From Deltaproteobacteria bacterium (GTDB lineage Bacteria > Desulfobacterota > Binatia > DP-6): a DNA stretch of 5,407 bases. Both the position numbers and the translations under genes were made by a program. Of the stretch, positions 1 to 5,407 are shown piece after piece (positions within the stretch are counted from its first letter, which is position 1; each line of letters starts with the position of its first letter). The notes beneath the pieces are model-generated. The model ran no database searches, was not told where the DNA came from, and saw only the letters and a program-made list of their open reading frames with translations. The DNA is taken from assembly GCA_005879205.1 (NCBI GenBank), contig VBLD01000309.1:1-5407 (forward strand), in the 5' to 3' direction.

Positions 1-493
1 CCACTGCATCCCGATCGACCCATTCTATCTTTCCTGGAAAGCCAAGATGAACGGCTTCGAGCCGCGCTTCATCGAGCTCGCCGGGCACATCAACGAGAGC
101 ATGCCGCGCTTCGTGGTGGAGAAGATCACCGACGCGCTCAACCGCCACCAGAAGAGCGTGCGCGCCTCGCGCGTCCACGTCCTCGGGGTGGCCTACAAGG
201 CCGGGGTGAACGACCTCCGCGAGTCGCCGGCGCTGAACGTCATGAAGATCCTGACCGACAAGGGAGCCGTGCTGTCCTACAGCGATCCCTACATTCCCGC
301 GATCCGCGAGGAGGGACTCTGTCTCGACTCGTTGCCGCTCGGAAACGGCTACCTGGCGAACGTCGACTGCGTCGTCGTCCTGACCGCCCATCGCGAGTTC
401 GACTACCGGAGCGTCGCCGAGACCGCGCCGCTCGTCGTCGACACCCGCAATGCCTTGCAAGGCTACCGCGGGGAGAATATTGTCCGCCTGTAG
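1..493 (+). CDS. Nucleotide-sugar dehydrogenase, UDP-N-acetylhexosamine 6-dehydrogenase type (C-terminal part, 5' end outside the window)
   Basis: NAD-dependent enzyme that oxidises C6 of a UDP-sugar to the uronic acid, a cytoplasmic step supplying precursors for surface polysaccharide. The reading frame is already open at base 2, giving about 163 residues of a family that is usually about 430 long; the N-terminal NAD-binding Rossmann domain is off the window. The first residues read HCIPIDPFYLSWKAKM, the tail of the GGHCIPIDP motif, so the catalytic cysteine (codon at 5-7) is just inside. NESMP follows, then the C-terminal UDP-binding domain with GVAYKAGVNDLRESPAL (codons from about 187). 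This motif set fits the WbpA/WecC/TviB-like branch better than plain UDP-glucose dehydrogenase, whose cysteine motif differs; the exact sugar cannot be told. The ATG at 47 is internal, not the start. The stop is TAG at 491-493, 12 nt before the next gene. Confidence 0.93.
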   Translation, partial: HCIPIDPFYLSWKAKMNGFEPRFIELAGHINESMPRFVVEKITDALNRHQKSVRASRVHVLGVAYKAGVNDLRESPALNVMKILTDKGAVLSYSDPYIPAIREEGLCLDSLPLGNGYLANVDCVVVLTAHREFDYRSVAETAPLVVDTRNALQGYRGENIVRL

Positions 494-494
494 G

Positions 495-499
495 GGAGG
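495..499 (+). promoter_or_regulatory. Shine-Dalgarno site for the small gene at 506
   Basis: GGAGG inside a longer purine run, overlapping the region just after the dehydrogenase stop and lying 6 nt before the GTG at 506. It supports GTG 506 as a real start and translation of the small gene directly after the dehydrogenase. Confidence 0.7.
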
Positions 500-505
500 G
501 GTGGG

Positions 506-763
506 GTGAATCTGAAGCGCCGCATTCTGCTCGCGTATCGTCAGGTCCACGACGCGGCTCCCGAGGCGCCGTACCTGCATGCGCGCGACGCTCTGCCGGG
601 ACGGCTCGGACTCGACTACGAGACCCTGGCGCCGCACGTGAAGGAGCTCGAGCAGCAGCGGTTCCTCCACTGGAAGGCGCAGGATCTCTACAAGCTCTCC
701 CCGCGCGGGATCCGGGTGACCGGCGATGCGACGGAGCTCGACCGGGAGTTTCCGGAGGAGTAG
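506..763 (+). CDS. Small unrecognised protein, possible winged-helix domain (85 aa)
   Basis: I do not recognise a named family. The start is GTG with a good GGAGG site 6 nt upstream, and composition and codon bias match the neighbours, so it is probably a real gene. The protein is soluble, charged, and has no signal peptide or membrane segment. Its layout resembles a minimal winged helix-turn-helix: a first helix near residues 5-14 (RILLAYRQV), a short turn, a helix around 38-52 (YETLAPHVKELEQQ) in the recognition-helix position, and then a short beta-hairpin-like stretch, DLYKLSPRGIRVTGD, near 60-74, which resembles the wing of many small regulators ('Y.L.p.G...tGd'). The acidic tail is short. 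It lies 12 nt after the dehydrogenase and 5-17 nt before the phosphodiesterase-like gene, so it is co-transcribed. It could be an operon regulator or simply a small helical protein. The regulator reading is inference from pattern only. Confidence 0.7.
   Translation: MNLKRRILLAYRQVHDAAPEAPYLHARDALPGRLGLDYETLAPHVKELEQQRFLHWKAQDLYKLSPRGIRVTGDATELDREFPEE
754..760 (+). promoter_or_regulatory. Shine-Dalgarno site that argues for a CTG start at 769
   Basis: GGAGGAG inside the last codons of the small gene. It lies 8 nt before a CTG at 769-771 but 20 nt before the GTG at 781, and nothing purine-rich lies closer to 781. Spacing therefore favours initiation at CTG 769, in the same frame, four codons upstream of the GTG. 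Confidence 0.5.
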
Positions 764-780
764 GCGGTCTGCGCGGCACG

Positions 781-2686
781 GTGGGTGTGCTGTTCGCGAT
801 CGCCCTGATCGCGAGCGGCTGCGGAGGGGAGCAGGGGGCGAGTCGGCACGCGGGGCGGCGCCTCGTGATCCTCGGCTTCGACGGTGTCGACCCGCGGCTG
901 CTGTCGCGCTGGATGGAGGAGGGGCACCTGCCGCGCCTGAAGGCCCTGGCCGAGCGCGGCGAGTTCCGGCCGCTCACCTCCACGAACCCGCCCCAGTCGC
1001 CCGTCGCCTGGACCTCCTTCGCGACCGGTACCGGTCCGGCGCGGCACGGCATCTTCGACTTCGTCGAGCGCGATCCAGCCACCTATCTGCCCGACGTCGG
1101 TACGGGCGGGGTCCGGCCGCCGCGGTTCGCCTTGGGCCTCTTCCGGACGGCGCGCGCCGAGGCGTACAGCCGCCGGCAGGGCACCCCGTTCTGGGACGTG
1201 GCGGCGGCGCAGGGCGTGCGCGTCACCGTGCTGCGCGTGCCGTATGCGTTTCCGCCCGATGTCGTGCCCGGCGGGCGCATGCTCTCGGGGCTCGGGGTCC
1301 CGGACCTCCTCGGCACCAACAGCACGTTCACGTATCTCGCGAGCGACCTCGAGCCCGGGACGCACGCGGACCCCGGTGGCGGGCGCCTCTTCCCGCTCCC
1401 GCTCCGTGGCGACGACGCCGACGTCCCGCTCCATCTGGGCTTCTACGTCGACCGCGCGGCCGGGACGGTGACCGTACGCTTCGCGGGGCGCGAGGAGCGC
1501 GTGCCGCGCGGCGGCTGGAGCGCCTGGTACGCCTTCCGGCTGCCCGTCGTGGCGCCGCTCGGGCTGCCGCTCGTGTCGGTGGCGGGGCTCTGCCGCTTCC
1601 ACGTCGTCTCGGTCGAGCCGCTGCGCATCTACCTCTCGCCGCTCAACTACGCCCCGGCGGCCCCCTTCGTGCCGATCAGCGCGCCGGCCGGATTCGCGGG
1701 CGAGCTGGCGGCGGCGCTCGGGCCCTACAAGACGGTCGGCTGGTCCGAGGACACCGCATCGCTCAACGCCGAGCGCGTCGACGAGGAGGCGTTCCTCGCC
1801 GACCTCCATCACACGATGGACGAGGTCCGGGCCAGCACGCTGCACGAGCTCGAGCGTCCGGACTGGGACCTCTTCGTGTCGGTCTTCACCCAGACCGACC
1901 GGGTGGCGCACATGTTCTACCGCCTGCTCGACCCGGGCCACCCGCGCTACGACCCGGTGCTGGCTGCCCGCTTCGGCGACGCTGTCCTGCGCGTGTACGA
2001 GCGCATGGATTCGATCGTCGGAGAGATCGCGGAGCGGCTCGGGGCCGACGCGACGCTGCTCGTCATCTCGGATCACGGCTTCCACAGCTACCGGACGGGG
2101 CTCAACCTCAACAGCTGGCTCCGCGACCACGGCTTCCTCGTACAGGGCAACGTCCCGGCTGGGCAGCGCGAGGCCGACTTCTTTCCCGGGGTCGACTGGA
2201 GCCGCAGCCGTGCCTACGCCCTCGGCACGGGCCAGATCTACGTGAACCTCCGCGGGCGCGAGGGACGCGGCATCGTGGCGCCCGGGCCGGAGTACGACGG
2301 GCTGCTGGACGCCATCGCGGCTGGATCCGGCCACCGGCGAGCGCATCGTACAGAAGGTCTACAAGGGCCCCGAGATCTTCCCGGGAGCTCCGGTGGGGCG
2401 TCGGCCCGACCTGCAGGTGGCCTTCCGCGAGGGCTACCGGACCTCGTGGCGCACGCCGCTCGGGGGCATCCCGGCGGCGCTGCTCGAGCCGAACGACAAG
2501 AAGTGGAGCGGTGACCACGCGGCGTCCGACGTGGCCGATACGCCGGGCGTCATCCTGTCCAACCACCCGCTGCGGGCGGGAGTGGATGCAGCGATCGTCG
2601 ACCTCGCGCCGACCGCGCTCGGCTACTTCGGCGTGCCGGTGCCGCCCGAGATGGAGGGCCACGCGCTGCTGGAGGGGATGCGGTGA
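781..2686 (+). pseudogene. Exported/lipoprotein type I phosphodiesterase / nucleotide pyrophosphatase-like enzyme, frameshifted
   Basis: Alkaline-phosphatase-superfamily metal hydrolase, the kind that cleaves phosphodiester or phosphomonoester bonds with two metal ions; the substrate is unknown. The N-terminus reads LFAIALIASGCGG, a short signal peptide ending in a lipobox-like ASGC (Cys14, numbering from GTG 781), so the protein is probably exported and lipid-anchored. Active-site residues: Asp34 in GFDGVDP, Ser73 as likely nucleophile in NPPQSPVAWTSFATG, the signature ARHGIFDF, Asp373 and His377 in TDRVAH, and Asp431-His432 in SDHGF. Relative to the compact paralogue at 4552 it carries about 120 extra residues before Asp373, including a beta-rich part (GWSAWYAFRLP...) typical of the long form. 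The frame is intact to about 2320; the family sequence then continues one frame over (LDPATGERIVQKVYK...) to TGA 2684-2686, and includes the missing metal-site motif WSGDHAASD (His codon 2516-2518). Without the shift the first frame stops at 2514 in unrelated Arg/Gly/Pro-rich sequence. Repaired, it would be about 630-640 residues. It is either a true pseudogene or an assembly error. Confidence 0.85.
2310..2325 (+). other. Frameshift point in the lipoprotein phosphodiesterase gene
   Basis: The family-like protein leaves frame 1 after GLLDAIAA (to about 2322) and resumes in frame 2 with LDPATGERIV (from about 2321). The shift equals one extra base or the loss of 3n+2 bases. From memory of the family, about five more residues usually lie between the two motifs (a helix of the type 'LLALxDPxTG'), which suits a deletion of about 14 bases better than a one-base insertion. 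A hexamer GCTGGA occurs at 2304-2309 and again at 2320-2325, a possible misalignment site. Confidence 0.8.
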
Positions 2687-2688
2687 TG
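2671..2688 (+). promoter_or_regulatory. Shine-Dalgarno and stop/start overlap before the membrane protein
   Basis: GGAGG at 2671-2675 precedes GTG 2683 by 7 nt and ATG 2686 by 10 nt. The upstream stop TGA (2684-2686) shares its A with the ATG (TGATG), the usual arrangement for coupled translation. This matters because coupling would depend on ribosomes reaching 2686, which they do only in the frame used after the upstream frameshift; frame-1 ribosomes stop at 2514. Confidence 0.6.
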
Positions 2689-4548
2689 GAGAGAGGACGC
2701 ATGGTGGGAGCCGGCCTCGCCGGCGGGCTGGTGGCGGGCGCGGTGGTGGGCGCGGCCGAGGCGCTCGCGGTCTGGTTTCATGCGCACGGTGCCGGGGAGA
2801 TGCCGGCGCTCGGCTGGGCGCTCGCCGCGTACGGGATCATCGGCGGCGCCGGAGGGCTCGGGATCGGCGTCGTGGCCGCGATCCTCGGCGTCGACGGCTT
2901 CGCGCTGGCGTTCGCCGCGGTGGGCGTCGGGCTCGGGGGCGTCGTCGGCCGCTTCCGGGTGATCCGCGACGTGTTCCTCGAGCAGGTGCCGGCCGGGCTC
3001 GTGCCGCTCGCGGTCCAGGGCCTCGCGGGCCTCGTGCTCCTCGGCATCGCCCTCGCCCTCTGGCGGGCGCTGTCCGGCGCGGCGTCCCGCCGGCGACTCG
3101 CCACCCGGCCCGGCGTGGCGGCGGTCGTCGTCGGTCTGCTCGCGGCGCTCGCCGCGGGTACGGCGCGTCTCGTGCCGCCGCCTGCCCCGGCCGCGCCGCC
3201 CTCGCGCACGGCCGCGCCGGCCGGCTCGCCGAACGTGCTCCTCCTCATGGTGGACACGCTGCGCGCCGACCACCTCTCCTGCTGGGGCTACACCGGCGGG
3301 CGGACGCCGCACATCGACGGGCTGGCGGCCGAGGGGGTCCGCTTCGCGCACACGTTCTCGCAGGCGTCCTGGACCCGCCCGTCGGTCGCGACGATCCTGA
3401 CCGGCCTCTACCCGGCGTCGCACGGGGCCGTGCACAAGGCCGACATCCTGCCCGACCGCGTCGACACGCTCGCCGAGATGCTGGCGCGCGGCGGCTACCA
3501 CACGGCGGGCTTCGCCGACAACGTGAACGTCTCGGGGGCGTTCAACTTCCAGCAGGGCTTCGACGACTTCCGCTACCTCGCGCCGAGCTTCTTCTTCGGC
3601 GCGAGCGAGGCCGCGGCCCAGCTGACGCTCTACAACGGGCTTCGCCTCGTGCGCGAGCGCTTCTTCGCGCACGCGGTCGACGTGCACCACTACTATCAGC
3701 CCGCCGAGGTGGTGACCGCCGAGGTGAAGGCGTGGCTCGCGTCGCCCGCGGCGCGGCACGAGCCGTTCTTCGTCTTCGCGCACTACATGGATCCGCACGA
3801 CCCGTACTTCGTCCACCCGTTCAACGGCGAGGGCTACGCGCGGGTGGCGAACCCCAATCCGCCCGCGTCGGTCGCGGACTTCTACCGAAAGCTCTACGAC
3901 GGCGAGATCGCCTACCTGGACGAGCAGCTCGGCGTGCTCTTCGACGACCTCCGCGCGCGCGGCCTCTACGACCGCACGCTCATCGTGCTCACGGCCGATC
4001 ACGGCGAGGAGTTCCAGGAGCACGGTGGCTGGTGGCATGGCACGACGCTCTACGACGAGCAGATCCACGTGCCGCTCATCATGAAGCCACCGGCCCGGGC
4101 CGGCGGTGGACGCGTCGTCGACGAGTTCGCCACCAGCCTCGACATCGTACCGACGGTGCTGACCTCGGCGCGGCTCATCGTGCCGGCCCTGCTTCCGGGC
4201 CATCCCCTGCCGCTCGACGGTGGCGTGCCACCGGCGCGGGCGAGCGTGTTCGCCGAGGAGGACCTCGAGGGCAACGTGCTGGAGGCCGTTCGCACCCACG
4301 ACTGGAAGTTCATCGCCGCCAACCCCGGAAACCCGCGCGGGCTTCCGCCCGAGGCGCTGTTCGAGCTCGCGCGCGACCCCGGCGAGCACACCAACGTGGA
4401 AGCCGCAGAACCCGCGCAGAAGGAGACCATGCGCGCCGAGCTCGGCCGCTCGGTCCTCGAGGCGCGGGCGCACGCCGGGAAGAGCGAGCAGCGGGGGGTC
4501 GACGCGGCCACCACGGAACGCCTGCGCGCCCTCGGCTACGTGAACTGA
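2683..4548 (+). CDS. Five-helix membrane protein with extracytoplasmic sulfatase-fold domain lacking the formylglycine residue
   Basis: Numbering is from GTG 2683; ATG 2686 is equally or more likely. Five hydrophobic helices are visible at about 7-31, 42-68, 73-89, 105-127 and 144-163, with MERGR at the N-terminus and SRRR before the last helix as cytoplasmic anchors, placing the C-terminal domain outside. A Pro/Ala-rich linker (165-183) leads to a sulfatase-fold domain (PF00884 type): Asp191 in LLMVDTLRADH, Thr231 at the nucleophile position in SWTRPSVATILTG, a DPHDP motif at 370-374, Asp439-His440 in TADHGEE, WWHG near 450-453, and the sulfatase-like C-terminus DWKF...ELARDP (540-566). Sulfatases need Cys or Ser in C/S-x-P-x-R; here it is T-R-P-S-V, so sulfate ester hydrolysis by formylglycine is not expected. 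Thr plus five helices recalls phosphoethanolamine and phosphoglycerol transferases, but the first metal ligand is sulfatase-like Asp rather than Glu. The true reaction is unknown; transfer or removal of a phospho group on surface glycan or lipid is my inference. Confidence 0.92.
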   Translation: MMERGRMVGAGLAGGLVAGAVVGAAEALAVWFHAHGAGEMPALGWALAAYGIIGGAGGLGIGVVAAILGVDGFALAFAAVGVGLGGVVGRFRVIRDVFLEQVPAGLVPLAVQGLAGLVLLGIALALWRALSGAASRRRLATRPGVAAVVVGLLAALAAGTARLVPPPAPAAPPSRTAAPAGSPNVLLLMVDTLRADHLSCWGYTGGRTPHIDGLAAEGVRFAHTFSQASWTRPSVATILTGLYPASHGAVHKADILPDRVDTLAEMLARGGYHTAGFADNVNVSGAFNFQQGFDDFRYLAPSFFFGASEAAAQLTLYNGLRLVRERFFAHAVDVHHYYQPAEVVTAEVKAWLASPAARHEPFFVFAHYMDPHDPYFVHPFNGEGYARVANPNPPASVADFYRKLYDGEIAYLDEQLGVLFDDLRARGLYDRTLIVLTADHGEEFQEHGGWWHGTTLYDEQIHVPLIMKPPARAGGGRVVDEFATSLDIVPTVLTSARLIVPALLPGHPLPLDGGVPPARASVFAEEDLEGNVLEAVRTHDWKFIAANPGNPRGLPPEALFELARDPGEHTNVEAAEPAQKETMRAELGRSVLEARAHAGKSEQRGVDAATTERLRALGYVN

Positions 4549-4551
4549 GCG

Positions 4552-5407
4552 GTGCGCACACCGCTACTCGTCATCGGGCTCGACGGCGCCAGCCTCGATC
4601 TGGTGCGCCCGTGGGCAGCCGCCGGGCGGCTGCCGGTGCTGGCGCGGCTGATGCGGCACGGGGCGTGGGGCCGTCTCCGCTCCACCGTGCCGCCCGCGAC
4701 GTTCCCGGCCTGGACGTCGATGGTGACGGGCGTCAATCCGGGACGGCACGGCATCTTCGACTTCAGCGCGCGCGTACCGGGCACCTACTCCATCCGCTTC
4801 GTCAACGGCAGCCATCGCCGGGCGCCCGCGCTGTGGACGCGGCTCACGGCCGCCGGCCGCCGCGTCGCGATCGTGACCGTGCCGGCCACCTATCCGCCAG
4901 AACCCGTGGCGGGCGTGATGGTGAGCGGCTTCGACAGCCCGCTCGCCACGGCGATCGACGGCTCCTTCGTCCATCCGCGTGCGCTCTACCCGGAGATCGA
5001 ACGGCTCGTCGGACGCCTGCCCTTCGCCGACTTCCAGGAGGTCGCCACCGGGCCCGGCTGGCACGCGACCGCCCTCGCCCGTCTGCGCGACGGCATCACG
5101 CGGCGCACGATGCTCGCCCGGATGCTCCTCGGGCGCGAGCGCTGGGACGCCCTCATGGTCGTGTTCGGCGAGTCGGACACGGTGGCGCACCATTTCTGGC
5201 GCTTCCACGACGCGCGCTCGCCGCGCCATGCGCCCGGACCGTTCGCGGACGCCGTCCGGCGCATCTACGAGGCGCTCGACACGGCGGTCGGCGAGCTGAT
5301 CGCCGCGGCACCCGCCGACGCGGTGGTGGCCGTGGTGTCGGACCACGGGAGCGGCGGCGCCGGCGACCGGATCGTCCACCTGAACCGCCGTCTCGCCGAG
5401 TGCGGAC
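4552..5407 (+). CDS. Compact type I phosphodiesterase / nucleotide pyrophosphatase-like enzyme, no export signal (3' end outside the window)
   Basis: The frame is open from GTG 4552 to the end of the window, 285 residues so far. It is a metal-dependent hydrolase of the alkaline-phosphatase superfamily acting on an unknown phosphoester. The start is set by the conserved first strand: MRTPLLVIGLDGAS begins right at GTG 4552, with metal ligand Asp11. Thr50 is the likely nucleophile in PPATFPAWTSMVTG, followed by the signature GRHGIFDF shared with the gene at 781. Further shared motifs are VPATYPPE and MVSGFDSP. Asp209 and His213 lie in ESDTVAHH, and Asp264-His265 in VSDHG; the last histidine motif would be beyond the window. 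There is no signal peptide or membrane helix, so it should act in the cytoplasm, unlike its two neighbours. It starts only 3 nt after the upstream stop and has no clear Shine-Dalgarno, which suggests coupled translation. It is a paralogue of the frameshifted gene but lacks that gene's roughly 120-residue insertion. Confidence 0.9.
   Translation, partial: MRTPLLVIGLDGASLDLVRPWAAAGRLPVLARLMRHGAWGRLRSTVPPATFPAWTSMVTGVNPGRHGIFDFSARVPGTYSIRFVNGSHRRAPALWTRLTAAGRRVAIVTVPATYPPEPVAGVMVSGFDSPLATAIDGSFVHPRALYPEIERLVGRLPFADFQEVATGPGWHATALARLRDGITRRTMLARMLLGRERWDALMVVFGESDTVAHHFWRFHDARSPRHAPGPFADAVRRIYEALDTAVGELIAAAPADAVVAVVSDHGSGGAGDRIVHLNRRLAECG

Noticed and set aside
240..1082. 280-residue minus-strand frame spanning three genes
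   Set aside because: It crosses three gene boundaries on the opposite strand, is dominated by Arg, Ser and Pro, and shows no domain.
2300..2330. Programmed ribosomal frameshift joining the two parts of the phosphodiesterase gene
   Set aside because: There is no slippery run, no stop codon at the site and no obvious stimulatory Shine-Dalgarno spacing. The apparent loss of about five family residues points to a deletion.
688..2346. 552-residue open frame on the minus strand opposite the phosphodiesterase gene
   Set aside because: It is rich in Arg, Glu, Val and His with no recognisable motif, and lies opposite a strand with clear catalytic motifs. Long antisense frames are expected where third positions are nearly all G or C.
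3352..3405. Formylglycine sulfatase signature in the membrane protein
   Set aside because: The position of the modified Cys/Ser is Thr231 and the motif Arg is Val235, so the canonical C/S-x-P-x-R is absent.
2623..4473. 616-residue open frame on the minus strand opposite the membrane protein
   Set aside because: Same composition artefact: Arg/Glu/Val/Gly-rich low-complexity sequence, no motif, fully covered by a well-supported + strand gene.
4549..4551. Terminator or promoter between the last two genes
   Set aside because: Only 3 nt separate the genes. No inverted repeat with a T-run and no promoter-like pair of hexamers was seen at any junction in the window.
4564..5379. 271-residue minus-strand frame and a shorter plus-strand frame at 4979-5299 over the last gene
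   Set aside because: Both are shadows of the GTG 4552 frame, which carries the ordered metal-site motifs; the shadows are Arg/Ser- or Arg/Glu-rich without motifs.

Overview
The window is GC-rich and read throughout in one direction on the + strand, with genes packed end to end and almost no intergenic DNA. The strong G/C bias at third codon positions, the GTG and possible CTG starts, and the kinds of genes suggest an uncultured high-GC bacterium, such as a deltaproteobacteria-like, Binatota-like or Rokubacteria-like lineage. This taxonomic guess rests on style and gene content only. There is no rRNA, tRNA, CRISPR array, insertion sequence or recognisable terminator.

Layout: (1) 1-493, the C-terminal part of a nucleotide-sugar (UDP-HexNAc type) dehydrogenase cut by the window start. 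(2) 506-763, a small unrecognised protein that reads like a winged-helix domain. (3) about 769/781-2686, a predicted lipoprotein or secreted type I phosphodiesterase / nucleotide pyrophosphatase-like enzyme, broken by a frameshift near 2310-2325 that separates the last metal-binding histidine from the rest of the active site. (4) 2683/2686-4548, a protein with five predicted membrane helices fused to a sulfatase-fold domain in which threonine replaces the formylglycine cysteine/serine. (5) 4552-5407 (runs off the end), a second, compact phosphodiesterase/nucleotide pyrophosphatase-like enzyme with no export signal.

Spacing between genes is 12 nt, 5 or 17 nt, an overlap, and 3 nt, so the five genes look like one transcription unit whose promoter and terminator both lie outside the window. 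The dehydrogenase makes sugar-acid precursors for surface polysaccharide. Three consecutive alkaline-phosphatase-superfamily proteins follow it, predicted to sit in three different places (lipid-anchored or exported, membrane-bound with an outside catalytic domain, cytoplasmic). My reading, which is inference, is a surface-glycan locus with a phospho-substituent transfer or removal branch. The strongest leads are the tandem trio, the Thr-nucleophile membrane protein that mimics the architecture of phosphoethanolamine/phosphoglycerol transferases, and the broken lipoprotein gene.
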